DNA from: Ohtaekwangia sp.
GTDB taxonomy: Bacteria; Bacteroidota; Bacteroidia; Cytophagales; Cyclobacteriaceae
Assembly: GCA_021155195.1 (NCBI GenBank)
Contig: JAJNPV010000042.1
Coordinates: forward strand, 682,001 to 746,000
Length of the DNA: 64,000 nucleotides
Direction of reading: 5' to 3'
Positions 16,756 to 26,200 of this stretch are shown in pieces; positions within the stretch are counted from its first letter, which is position 1; every line of letters begins with the position of its first letter. The translations under genes and the position numbers were made by a program. Below the pieces are notes generated by a model. It was not told where the DNA came from and searched no databases. It was given only the letters and a program-made list of their open reading frames with translations.

Positions 16756-17754
16756 TTAAACCTTAGCCAATTCCTGAACCAAGTCGATCAACTTATTTGA
16801 ATAGCCCCACTCATTATCGTACCAGGCTACCACCTTCACAAACTTATCGTTTAATGCAATACCCGCTTTAGAATCGAAAATAGATGTACGTGCATCACCT
16901 ACAAAATCTTGCGAAACAACATCGTCCTCGGTATACCCAAGTATTCCTTTTAGTTCACCCTCGGATGCGTCCTTCATGGCCTTCTTAATATCTTCGTAAG
17001 AAGCGGCCTTGTCTAATTTCACGGTAAGATCTACAACCGAAACATCGGCCACAGGAACCCGGAAGGACATACCTGTTAATTTTCCTTTTAATTCAGGAAG
17101 CACAAGACCAACGGCTTTAGCTGCTCCGGTTGAAGAAGGAATAATGTTTGAAAAACCACCACGACCACCGCGCCAATCTTTAGCAGACGGACCATCCACA
17201 GTTTTTTGAGTTGCTGTAACGGCATGCACTGTGCTCATCAACCCTTCAGCAATTCCGAATTTATCATTCAATACTTTAGCAAGAGGAGCAAGGCAGTTAG
17301 TGGTGCATGATGCATTTGATACGATGGTATGGGATGCATTTAATTTCTTATGGTTAACACCCATTACAAATGTGGGAGTGTCATCTTTTGCCGGAGCAGA
17401 GAACACTACTTTTTTTGCACCCGCAGCAATATGTTTTTGTCCATCAGCCTGAGTTAAGAACAAGCCGGTTGATTCAATTACGATTTCGGCACCTACTTCG
17501 TTCCATTTTAAGTTAGCAGGATCTTTTTCGGCAGTAACTCTGATTTTCTTTCCATTCACAATCAAGTTGCCATCTTTCACTTCTACAGTTCCGTCAAATT
17601 TGCCATGCGTAGAATCGTACTTCAACATGTAAGCCATGTAGTCCGGTTCTACTAAATCATTGATACCAACGATTTCAATGTCTTTGCGCCCTATGGCAGC
17701 TCTGAAAGCAAGACGGCCGATACGACCGAATCCATTTATTCCAACTTTTGTCAT
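16756..17754 (-). CDS. gapA: Glyceraldehyde-3-phosphate dehydrogenase, type I
   Basis: A 332-residue glycolytic enzyme converting glyceraldehyde-3-phosphate to 1,3-bisphosphoglycerate with NAD and phosphate. The Rossmann start is VGINGFGRIGRLAFRAA. The catalytic Cys150 lies in SNASCTTNCLAPL and His177 in STVHAVTATQ. The DxxY region WYDNEWGYSNKLIDLV closes the protein. Length and all motifs are standard. Asn32-Asp33 (GINDL) in place of an Arg-rich loop favours NAD over NADP. Monocistronic, with its own terminator. Confidence 0.97.
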   Translation of the reverse strand: MTKVGINGFGRIGRLAFRAAIGRKDIEIVGINDLVEPDYMAYMLKYDSTHGKFDGTVEVKDGNLIVNGKKIRVTAEKDPANLKWNEVGAEIVIESTGLFLTQADGQKHIAAGAKKVVFSAPAKDDTPTFVMGVNHKKLNASHTIVSNASCTTNCLAPLAKVLNDKFGIAEGLMSTVHAVTATQKTVDGPSAKDWRGGRGGFSNIIPSSTGAAKAVGLVLPELKGKLTGMSFRVPVADVSVVDLTVKLDKAASYEDIKKAMKDASEGELKGILGYTEDDVVSQDFVGDARTSIFDSKAGIALNDKFVKVVAWYDNEWGYSNKLIDLVQELAKV

Positions 17755-17903
17755 TGTGATATTAGGTTTAAAATTGCGAAGCCAAAAATAGGCTTACTTG
17801 TAGCCAAAACCAATGTTTGCCAAGCCGTGTGGGTAACTTTTTTCGCGGTTACGTTTGCAATTGCGGATAGTGGATTTATCTTTGCGGCTCGAAATTCTAA
17901 GAC

Positions 17904-17975
17904 GGTCCCATCGTCTAGGGGTTAGGACACCAGATTTTCATTCTGGTAACACGGGTTCGATTCCCGTTGGGACTA
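17904..17975 (+). tRNA. tRNA-Glu (anticodon UUC)
   Basis: Full cloverleaf: acceptor stem GGTCCCA/TGGGACT, D arm TCGTCTAGGGGTTAGGACA, anticodon stem CCAGA/TCTGG with loop TTTTCAT (anticodon TTC), T arm ACGGG-TTCGATT-CCCGT, discriminator A. CCA is not encoded. A tyrosine integrase starts 238 bp after its 3' end, so this tRNA gene is the probable attachment site of the downstream element. Confidence 0.95.
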
Positions 17976-17998
17976 CAAGTACGAGCACAAACAAAGCT

Positions 17999-18040
17999 AA
18001 AACCTCACAAATCACACTGATTTTGAGGTTTTTTGTTTTT
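17999..18040 (+). terminator. Terminator behind tRNA-Glu
   Basis: Stem AAAACCTCA (17999-18007) / TGAGGTTTT (18024-18032) followed by TTTTTTGTTTTT. Placed 24 bp downstream of the tRNA. It lies between the tRNA and the integrase, so if the attachment core is in the tRNA 3' end this terminator belongs to the integrated element. Confidence 0.8.
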
Positions 18041-18212
18041 ATACCTCACCCAAACTTTCAGGAAAAGTCAATGTGCTGGTGAGTGATTCGGTGAGTAGTT
18101 TTTATTCTCATTAAAGTTACTCACCAGAAGCTCCGTAAGTAGTTGTCTATCAATTGAACGTCTTGAAAATCTATTCCCGGTAAACTTAGTTTTAACCTTA
18201 ACGATTAATTCT

Positions 18213-19442
18213 ATGAATACCTTTTCTCAACGCTTCATCTTACGTAAAACTAAGGGCACTAAAAGCATAGACGCAACTGTTTACGCCCGTGTTAACATTA
18301 ATGGAATTCGGACCGAGTTTTCGGTCAGCCGAACTTGCAACCCTCAACTTTGGAATTCAGCTATCGGAAGAGTAACCGGAAAAAATCAAGCAGCAAAGGA
18401 ATTAAACGTCTACCTCAACACAATTGAGGTGAGAATTTATGAGATACATCGCGAGTTGGTTGCTTCAAAACAAGTTATTTCCAGCGAATCATTTAAGAAC
18501 GAATTTAGAGGAGCAGTAGAAAAATCAAGATTGCTATTGGAAATATTTAAGAATCATAATGATCAAATGGAAGCGCTCGTTGGAAGGGAATACTCAATAA
18601 ATACATTTAAGAAATTTAGAACCTGTCTCAGTTCCCTAACAAATTTCGTACAATGGAAGTATAAAAAATCGGATATAGACATTACTGCCATCGGATATGA
18701 ATTTATAAATGACTTCGAATTTTACCTGAAGTCTGAAAAAAAAGTGCAACATAATTCTGCGATGGGGGATATCAAGAAATTGAAAAAGATCATCAGGCAA
18801 TGTGTTGCTAACAATTGGTTAGCGAAAGATCCTTTTATGGGATATAAAGTAAAGATTAGAGATACAAGTCGACAGATTCTACTTGAAAATGAAATTGAAA
18901 TTATAGCAACCAAAGAAATTTCAATTGAGCGATTGAGCCTGGTCCGAGATATTTTCCTATTCTGCTGTTACACCGGGGTAAGCTTCAGAGATGTTGCCGA
19001 ACTTCGTGATCAGGATATTGCAATAGGCGTGGATGGTGAAAAGTGGATTTGGACTACTCGGTTTAAAACGGGTACCCCGACCCACATTCCACTTTTACCA
19101 CGTGCCCTTGAAATAATCGATCGGTATAAGAGTGATCCCAGGTGTATAAATCGCGGGCGGTTGTTACCGGTGTTAAGCAATCAAAAAATGAACAGCTATT
19201 TGAAAGAATTGACGGACTTTTGCCGGATTAAAAAAGAACTAACCTTTCATTGCGCTCGCCACACATTTGCTACCACGATTACTTTATCTAATGGAGTCCC
19301 TATTGAATCAGTAAGTAAAATGTTGGGCCATAGGAATCTGCGGACTACACAAATTTATGCCAAGGTACTGGATAAGAAAGTAGGGGAGGATATGCGCCTA
19401 CTAAATGAAAGATTGAGTAAAGGGAGACCGGAAGTGAAATAA
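18213..19442 (+). CDS. Tyrosine recombinase (phage/ICE-type integrase)
   Basis: A 409-residue site-specific recombinase of the Bacteroidota conjugative-transposon type. The N-terminal arm-binding region (about 1-95: TVYARVNINGIRTEFSVSR) precedes a SAM-like core-binding domain (about 105-205) and the catalytic domain. Visible catalytic residues are the Arg in YTGVSFRDVAELRDQD, His346 and Arg349 of HCARHTF, His373 of MLGHRNL and the nucleophile Tyr382 in TTQIYAKV. Its position right behind tRNA-Glu fits integration into the tRNA 3' end. No excisionase gene is seen next to it. Confidence 0.93.
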   Translation: MNTFSQRFILRKTKGTKSIDATVYARVNINGIRTEFSVSRTCNPQLWNSAIGRVTGKNQAAKELNVYLNTIEVRIYEIHRELVASKQVISSESFKNEFRGAVEKSRLLLEIFKNHNDQMEALVGREYSINTFKKFRTCLSSLTNFVQWKYKKSDIDITAIGYEFINDFEFYLKSEKKVQHNSAMGDIKKLKKIIRQCVANNWLAKDPFMGYKVKIRDTSRQILLENEIEIIATKEISIERLSLVRDIFLFCCYTGVSFRDVAELRDQDIAIGVDGEKWIWTTRFKTGTPTHIPLLPRALEIIDRYKSDPRCINRGRLLPVLSNQKMNSYLKELTDFCRIKKELTFHCARHTFATTITLSNGVPIESVSKMLGHRNLRTTQIYAKVLDKKVGEDMRLLNERLSKGRPEVK

Positions 19443-19810
19443 AAAAATGACTCATCAATTGAAGCGTATATCAATAAAGCACTAAAGCTCGTTTAACATT
19501 CGTTCAGAACCTCAAATTACCTATGATTCTTCTGAATTGTAGTTGTTTTTATTTTCTGGTACACCCTTGGTATACTTTTTTCGCAGAGTGATCGCGTTGC
19601 GTGAGTTCTGTGTTTGCTGATGCATTTATGAGAACGTCCTTCTATTAAGAGTAAGGAAAACCGAAAAGTTACTCGGTAAGTCACCTTGGCCTTGAGGAGT
19701 TTTGGTCAAAGGGAAAACTTTAAATCAGGCAAAGTTTGATAATCCATTAGGGTAGAAGGCAATGATCACCTTCTTACAATATCATGAATATTTCTACCAA
19801 CTAAAAACGT

Positions 19811-19915
19811 ATGATAAACAGCAAGCTCCAACTCCTTATTTTTACAATCTGTTCTTGCAGCATTCCATCTTTCTCGCAAGAGAATTTGAAATATGATCGC
19901 ATTGAGATCCCTTGA
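19811..19915 (+). pseudogene. Truncated secreted-protein remnant (signal peptide only)
   Basis: A 34-codon ORF with a good signal peptide (MINSKLQLLIFTICSCSIPS) then FSQENLKYDRIEIP and a stop. The start resembles the beginning of two-component-regulator-propeller proteins of Bacteroidota, which open with a signal peptide and a short strand. The rest is absent, and a terminator follows 36 bp later. It is probably the 5' stump of a deleted gene, less likely a small secreted peptide. Confidence 0.4.
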
Positions 19916-19950
19916 AGAGACTTTTTTTAAGGACATGAATTTTGTGGAAG

Positions 19951-19985
19951 AACCTTAGTATTGGGTCTAAGGTTTTGTTTTTGTT
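19951..19985 (+). terminator. Rho-independent terminator
   Basis: Stem AACCTTAG (19951-19958) / CTAAGGTT (19967-19974) followed by TTGTTTTTGTTT. It lies behind the truncated ORF at 19811 and may be the original terminator of the gene now deleted. Confidence 0.65.
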
Positions 19986-20024
19986 TGGGTGAAGGTGTCA
20001 CATCATGTGGCACCTTTTTTCGCT
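19985..20024 (+). repeat. 40-bp exact repeat carrying a terminator hairpin, copy 1
   Basis: Identical to 28124-28163. The core is AGGTGTCACAT (19993-20003) then CA and TGTGGCACCT, an imperfect palindrome followed by TTTTTT, so it works as a terminator on the plus strand. The flanks differ after the sequence CGCT. Confidence 0.85.
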
Positions 20025-20073
20025 AACATGATGAAACGCAAAGACACAGAATTAAACTGGGGAATGAGCGGAA

Positions 20074-20100
20074 CAAAAAAAACGGCCTCTTGGGAGGCCG
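20074..20100 (-). terminator. Terminator of the minus-strand PD40 gene
   Basis: Perfect stem CGGCCTC (20083-20089) / GAGGCCG (20094-20100) with TTGG loop. On the minus strand it is followed by eight Ts (complement of 20075-20082). It lies 24 bp after the stop of the gene at 20125. Confidence 0.85.
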
Positions 20101-20124
20101 CTTTACATTAAACACCAAACGTTC

Positions 20125-21255
20125 TTACAAGGAAGCCATTCTATGCTGTGGCTTTCGTGCGATTTCTTTTTTCATTTCTATCTCCATCATTCGTTTCATT
20201 TCTTTTTCAGTCTTGCTTACGGTTCCAGCTACCGGAACCGTTACAGCTTGCTTACGAAATAACTCTTCCACCGGGATTTTATATAAATCTTCATTGTGTA
20301 CATTCAGCTGCTTGGTGAAGATGGCATACTTCCCGCAATGTGTTATGCTGAAAAATTCTTCATCCATATGGCCGTTTACAGCAGGCCCCAGGTTTACGGG
20401 TACGGTCCAGTTTGCCCATGAGTCATCTAAACGTGTGGTCATGAAGATATCATACCCTCCGTACCCATTGTGACCCTTCGAAGCAAAGTACAACGTCTTG
20501 TTATCATTTGCCAGATAGGGTGAAGACTCTTCCGAAGACGAGTTAATGACGCCACCCATGTTCACAGGTTCAGTGGCATATTGACCATTCCAAAAGCTCA
20601 CATACAAATCACGATCACCAATACTCTCCGAACGCTCTGCTGCAGAGATAATGACGCCTGATTTTAACGACACATAATGATTGCCATGATTGGACATGTT
20701 ATAATCATTCATAATATTGATGGGTTGAGGAAATGTCCATACTCCATTTACATTCACGCTATACGACACACCATCTCTCATTTTACCTTTCTTTAGATAT
20801 TGGTTGCCTAGGATGATCGTATCCCCAGTCATACTCACACTTTCAATAAAGTTAGGACCGCTGTTATTCAAATATCCAGGCATACGGATAGGTTCTGACC
20901 ATTCCTGACTAACAGAGTCATAGTTCGAATACCAAATGTCTTCGTGATCCTGGGTACCCTTTGTATTGTTCGGATGCGATACCCGGCTAAAATACAACCG
21001 ATCTCCTTTAGGGGAAAAAACCGGTTTCAATTCTGCAAAAGGACTATTAATAGATTCTCGCATAGGCATTGCTTTGGCTGTCATGTTTACCTGCGCATGA
21101 TTAATGGAATTACCCGCGGTCTTCACCCGATTGCCGGGATGATTCGCGGCAGATTGACCCTGAGCCATGCATGAGTATAAACTAACCATCGTAAATACAG
21201 AAAGAATAATTACCGCATGGGTTCCTTGTTCGATGATGCTGGTTTTTAGTTTCAT
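20125..21255 (-). CDS. Secreted PD40/TolB-propeller-like protein, paralogue A
   Basis: A 376-residue protein from the ATG at 21255 (MKLKTSIIEQG); the longer frame to 21315 runs through the promoter region shared with its paralogue. A signal peptide or lipobox-like segment (VSLYSCMAQ) precedes blades with FAELKPVFSPKGDRLYFSR, SSPYLANDNKTLYFASKG and FFSITHCGKYAIFT, the PD40 type found in OmpA-associated peptidoglycan/envelope proteins. It is about two-thirds identical by eye to the product at 32044. Both sit at the edges of the first kinase block, suggesting a periplasmic or sensory role. The regulatory sites upstream lie in 21286-21542. Confidence 0.82.
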   Translation of the reverse strand: MKLKTSIIEQGTHAVIILSVFTMVSLYSCMAQGQSAANHPGNRVKTAGNSINHAQVNMTAKAMPMRESINSPFAELKPVFSPKGDRLYFSRVSHPNNTKGTQDHEDIWYSNYDSVSQEWSEPIRMPGYLNNSGPNFIESVSMTGDTIILGNQYLKKGKMRDGVSYSVNVNGVWTFPQPINIMNDYNMSNHGNHYVSLKSGVIISAAERSESIGDRDLYVSFWNGQYATEPVNMGGVINSSSEESSPYLANDNKTLYFASKGHNGYGGYDIFMTTRLDDSWANWTVPVNLGPAVNGHMDEEFFSITHCGKYAIFTKQLNVHNEDLYKIPVEELFRKQAVTVPVAGTVSKTEKEMKRMMEIEMKKEIARKPQHRMASL

Positions 21256-21838
21256 TTTTAAGTGTTTAAATGTTTGTTCGTTTTCGTTTGATAGGTCAAA
21301 GGTGAGGGGATCCAAAATCTAATCCTTCAGGGAAATTTCTGGTTTTAAAAAAATAAGGAGTCTGAGGAATGAAATGCCCCACATCCGACCAAAAAAACGG
21401 TTTATCAAAATCCATCTTAGTTAAACGAAGACTGATCGGGTACTCCTTATCAGGTTAACCCTGATCAATTTCCCCGATAAACTCAGGGTTTGCCCAGAAT
21501 AGAAAAATCTACGTAAGAGAAAAAAATAGGAGTAACTCCTATGGTGAACGAGCCCACCCCATTCCTCTAGGTACCTTATGCCAATCATCTTTGATCCATA
21601 TAAAAAAATCAAAGAGCATGGATGGTTTTGTCATCCAATGGATGGGTAAGCTTGACATTAAAAATTATGGAATCCTCGAGCAAAAGCACTCCTGATCTCC
21701 AACAGGAAACTAATAGCAGGGTGCACATCATTTCTTTCATAGATCAAACTAAAACGTGCACAGCGGGTGGAGGGCAGGCGGCTGAAATGTCTAACTGCGA
21801 AAAAACAATTATATACGTTGTCCTATAATCTTCCATAC
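21256..21838. promoter_or_regulatory. Divergent intergenic control region of PD40 gene A and the cheR operon
   Basis: A 583-bp region without a credible gene. The part 21286-21360, read on the minus strand, matches the region in front of the second PD40 gene (31935-32010): shared blocks include TTTTTTTAAAA, CCCTGAAGGATT and CTCACCTTTGA. A palindrome of the TAGGAGTwACTCCTA family is at 21526-21542. ORFs that start with GTG or TTG here (21622, 21767) overlap the true cheR start and are not used. Confidence 0.65.
21526..21542. promoter_or_regulatory. Palindromic operator-like site, copy 1
   Basis: ATAGGAGTAACTCCTAT, a perfect 17-bp inverted repeat. It is one of six related sites in 21.5-42.4 kb, here about 300 bp before cheR and 270 bp before PD40 gene A. 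Confidence 0.75.
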
Positions 21839-22672
21839 ATGAACGCAAACCTGGTTTCCGATGAAGTACAACCCCATTTAGCGGACATTATTGAAAGTAT
21901 TTATCAAAAATATGGCTATGATTTCAGACAGTATGCCCAAGCACATATCAAACGAAGAATTGTTAACACAATAGTGATGTCGGGGTTGCATGACATTGCT
22001 CAATTCAAGGAAAAGATCTTAACGGATGAAGTCTTTGCGTCAAAACTATTACGAGACTTATCAATAACCGTAACGGAAATGTTCCGTGACCCGCATTTTT
22101 ATAAGACCGTAAGGGAAAAAGTAATTCCTGTTTTGAGAACGTATCCCTTTATAAAAATATGGCATGCAGGGTGCTCAACCGGGGAAGAAGCCTATTCTAT
22201 GGCAATTATCATGCAAGAAGAAGGCTTGTATGACCGAACTACCATATATGCCACCGATTTTAACCAGCATGCTTTGAGCAAAGCGAAAGAGGGAATCTTT
22301 TCAATTGAAAGGATGAAGGAATACACAACCAATTACCAATTGTCCGGTGGCCATGAAGCGTTTTCAAACTATTACACATCTAGTTATGATAGCGTAATCA
22401 TGAATCAATCCTTAAAACGAAATATTGTTTGGGCAAATCATAATCTGGTAACAGACAGCGTGTTTGCAGAGGTGCACTTGATTTTATGCAGAAATGTCCT
22501 CATCTATTTTGAAAGACCATTACAAAATAAAACACATACACTTTTTTTTAACAGCCTAATTAATGGCGGGATTTTATGCCTCGGATCAAAGGAGGGGCTA
22601 CAATTTTCAGAGCTGTATCACCTTTATTCTGAAATGGATAGCCAGCAGCGGATATTTAAAAAGAAGTATTAG
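21839..22672 (+). CDS. cheR: CheR-type protein-glutamate methyltransferase
   Basis: A 277-residue SAM-dependent methyltransferase from ATG 21839 (MNANLVSDEVQP). The N-terminal helical domain (about 1-75) includes HIKRRIVNTIVMSGL and FRDPHFYKTV. The SAM-binding motif is IWHAGCSTGEEAYSMA (about residues 105-120), followed by YATDFNQHALSKAKEGIF and the LILCRNVLIYF motif. CheR normally methylates chemoreceptor glutamates, but no MCP gene is present. In Bacteroidota such CheR/CheB pairs precede hybrid kinases and probably modify that pathway instead. The upstream frame from 21767 uses GTG and is not conserved in character. First gene of a four-gene operon. Confidence 0.9.
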   Translation: MNANLVSDEVQPHLADIIESIYQKYGYDFRQYAQAHIKRRIVNTIVMSGLHDIAQFKEKILTDEVFASKLLRDLSITVTEMFRDPHFYKTVREKVIPVLRTYPFIKIWHAGCSTGEEAYSMAIIMQEEGLYDRTTIYATDFNQHALSKAKEGIFSIERMKEYTTNYQLSGGHEAFSNYYTSSYDSVIMNQSLKRNIVWANHNLVTDSVFAEVHLILCRNVLIYFERPLQNKTHTLFFNSLINGGILCLGSKEGLQFSELYHLYSEMDSQQRIFKKKY

Positions 22673-22675
22673 AGA

Positions 22676-23248
22676 ATGGCGTTCGCAGCAATTGTGATTG
22701 GCGTTTCCTCTGGCGGCATGAATGCAATGAAAACATTGTTTTCCCGGTTACCAAATGATTTCAAGATCCCTGTTATAATAGTGCAACATATCAGTCCAAG
22801 ATCGGATAACCAGTGGATAAAATTACTGAGCGATAAATATAAACGTACCATATGCGAAGCAGACGAAAAGATACAGATTGAAAATGGAGCGATCTACATT
22901 GCACCCGCTAATTACCATTTGCTAATAGAGAGAAATCGAACATTCTCCCTTACCATAGATGAACGAGTAAGTTATGCGAGACCATCAATAGATGTGTTAT
23001 TCGAATCTGCTGCTGACGTATATAAAAAAACATTAATTGGAATAATTCTTACAGGCTCCAACGATGATGGCCGCAACGGCATGAAACGAATTCAGCAAGC
23101 GGGCGGGGTGACGATTGTACAGAATCCTGAAACAGCAGAATCACCTTATATGCCTGCGTCAGTCATTCAAACCATCAAACCTGATTACATCTTATCATTG
23201 GATGGCATAACAGAGTTGCTAATTAAAATAAACAATTCAATAATCTAA
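22676..23248 (+). CDS. cheB: CheB-type methylesterase, catalytic domain only
   Basis: A 190-residue protein containing just the C-terminal esterase domain of CheB. The receiver domain that normally inhibits it is missing. Catalytic residues are visible: Ser in GVSSGG (Ser11/12), His38 in VQHIS and Asp130/131 in LTGSNDDGRNGM. It starts 3 bp after cheR and 4 bp before the hybrid kinase. Without a receiver domain it may be constitutively active or controlled by partners. It could hydrolyse glutamyl methyl esters made by CheR on the neighbouring kinase, a proposal from context only. Confidence 0.9.
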   Translation: MAFAAIVIGVSSGGMNAMKTLFSRLPNDFKIPVIIVQHISPRSDNQWIKLLSDKYKRTICEADEKIQIENGAIYIAPANYHLLIERNRTFSLTIDERVSYARPSIDVLFESAADVYKKTLIGIILTGSNDDGRNGMKRIQQAGGVTIVQNPETAESPYMPASVIQTIKPDYILSLDGITELLIKINNSII

Positions 23249-23252
23249 AAAG

Positions 23253-26200
23253 ATGCTGCAAAAATTAACGATTAAGAGTAAACTACTGGTTGGCTTTTTG
23301 TTAACCTTAGCAATACTCATTTCTACCATCCTCTTTACCACGATTAAATTTTCTGACGCGAATGATCGATTTGAAAAAGTAGTAGATGTATCCTCAAAAA
23401 AAATACACCTCTCGAATGAAATCATGATCTATGCATTGGATGTAGCCCGCCACGAGAAAAATATAATTCTAGAAAAGGATCCGGCCAGGATGGTATACTT
23501 CAAAGACCGGATCTATTCAGCCATAGATTCAGTGGATAGAAAAATAGCCGCGTTGGAGAAGTTGGCCGACTCCGTTGGGAAGAAGAAAATTGATTCATTG
23601 AAGAACTTATGGGAAGGCTATAAACCATTATTGGATGCGCTTATCGCATTGGCTATGGGAGGCGAAAATGAAAAGGCGTCAATCATATCCGTTGAATCCG
23701 GGCTTACCATGCGGGACAACTTATTGATCGTTATTAATGAATTGATTGTAAAGAACAATCAGGGGATACAAGAGGACAAAGCAGAAAATGCCAAGGCGTA
23801 TCAGAAAGCATTAAATTTCATCCTGATTTTGGTCTCCCTTAGTATTTTAATTTCACTGCTTACTTCATATTGGATTATTAAAAGCATCACGAAAAGGATT
23901 TCAACCATAGCCAAGGAGGCAGAAAAAATAGCCAGCCGTGAATTTACAAATGATAGACTTGAGGACGGAACCAGCGACGAATTAAAACCAATCGTCGATT
24001 CTTTAATAAGCGTGAACGAGAGCTTTCGAGAAGTAACAAACAATGCAAATGAAGTGGCTTCGGGTAACTATACAGTTGACCTGACCCCCCGTTCAGAAAG
24101 GGATTTATTGGGGAACGCGTTAAGAAAAATGACCCACTCATTGCGTGAAAAAACCGCCGCTAACGAAAAACACAATTGGCTTACCACTGGCCAGAATCGA
24201 CTCAATGAGAAATTGATCGGAGATCAAACGATTGAAGAACTTTCAGAAAATACAATACGTTTTTTATGCAATTATTTAAACGCACAAATTGGTGCGGTAT
24301 ACTTACTGGATGATAACAATATCCTGTCATTAACAGGGCAATATGCGTTCTCCGCTCGTGAGGATTCAAAAAATAAATTCACAATACGGGAAGGCCTCAT
24401 CGGGCAATCAGCGCTAGAGCAAAAGCAAATCGTGGTCACGGGTGTAACCGAGCAACACATACGCATCACGTCAGCGATCCTCAAGGCAAATCCTAAACAT
24501 GTGGTGATCACTCCTTTTTTGTTTGAACGCAAAACTTTAGGGGTAATTGAAATGGGGCGATTATCCGAATTCAATCAAACGGAAATCGAATTCATCACTG
24601 CGTGCATGGAGAGCATCGCTATAAGCACAAACTCAGCTATGGCTCGAAAAAAAATACAAGAATTGCTGGAAGAAACAAGGGTTCAGAGCGAAGAGCTTCA
24701 AATGCAACAAGAGGAGCTGAAACAAACCAATGAAGAACTGGAAGAACAAACACAGAACCTGAAACAACAACAGGAAGAATTGCAAATGACCAATGAAGAA
24801 TTGGAAGAACAAACCCAGTCATTGGAAATGAAAAACAAGGAGGTTGAAGCCGCAAAGTTTGACATTGAGCAAAAAACAAAACAATTAGAAGCAAGCAGCA
24901 AATACAAATCTGAATTCCTGGCGAATATGTCGCATGAATTAAGAACGCCTCTGAACAGCCTACTTATCCTTTCAAAAGATTTGGCCGAAAACGGAAGTAA
25001 AAATTTAAATAAGGAACAGATTGAAAGTGCCGAGATAATTTATAAAAGTGGGAAAGATCTTCTGGTGTTGATCAATGAAGTTCTTGATTTGTCAAAGATC
25101 GAGGCAGGCAAAATGTCAATCTCAGTTGAAAGGGTTTCACTTCGGAGTGTTTCCGAAAACATCGTCAGGGATTTTAAACACCTGGCAGAACAAAAGGGAC
25201 TGAAGCTTGTTGCGGTGATAGGCCAAGAGTTACCTGAATCTATTCGTACAGATGCTCAACGCTTGAATCAGGTATTGAAAAACCTTTTATCCAATGCGAT
25301 AAAATTTACAGAAAAAGGAAAGGTAATAATTACTTTCGAACGTAATTCAAAGGATACCGTAATCATATCCGTTACGGATTCGGGAATAGGAATTCCCGAA
25401 GACAAACAAACAGCAATATTCGAGGCTTTTCAGCAAGCGGACGGGGGAACTTCCCGAAAGTACGGAGGTACGGGCTTGGGACTTTCGATTTCCCGCGAGC
25501 TTGCCAAGTTATTGGGGGCTGAGATCAAATTATCGAGTAAACTAAATGAAGGCTCGACGTTCTCTATCATACTTCCCTTGGAAATCACACATGAACTGGG
25601 ACCGGCCAGGACCACGACCCACAAAGAAGTAACGGGGTATGAACAGCAACCTCTTAAGGAGCCTAAGTATCTGAATTACCCTGCGGTAAAGGACGATAGG
25701 GATATCATAACCCCGGCTGATAAAGTTCTTCTGGTCATTGAAGATGATCTCGAATTTGCATCCATCCTTTTAAAGCAAGCAAATAAAAAAGGATTCAAAT
25801 GCCTGTCAGCTTCAACAGGCGAAGATGGATTGGCGCTTGCTGTTAAATACAAACCTCAAGCAATCATCCTCGATTTGGAATTGCCTGGGATTAACGGACA
25901 AAGGGTGCTCCTGGAACTAAAAGCAGACCCTTCGATCAGGCATATTCCCGTCCACATTATTTCTTCGAATGAACGATCCCTCGAACCGATCAAGGATGGA
26001 GCAATCGAATATTTGGTAAAGCCGGTCAATAAAAACGACCTGGAAGATGCCTTTGCCAGAATTGAAAATTTTGTCAACAGGAAAATGAAAAATCTGCTGA
26101 TAGTAGAAGATGATGAAAATTCCAGAACGGTGATGAAGAAACTAATTGGAAATGGCGATGTGAAATGCTTCGAAGCCGGAACGGGTAAAACGGCTCTTGA

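Larger units (their letters stand above)
19443..20073. other. Gene-free stretch behind the integrase with remnants and terminators
   Basis: No intact gene of normal size. It holds a short signal-peptide ORF (19811-19915), a plus-strand terminator (19951-19985) and a 40-bp element repeated at 28.1 kb (19985-20024). The remainder (19443-19810) shows no ORF, RNA or repeat I can support. The content suggests decayed or transposed DNA at the border of the signalling block. Confidence 0.6.

Noticed and set aside
17855..18082. 75-codon frame over the tRNA gene
   Set aside because: It translates tRNA-Glu and its terminator; an artefact of the RNA gene.
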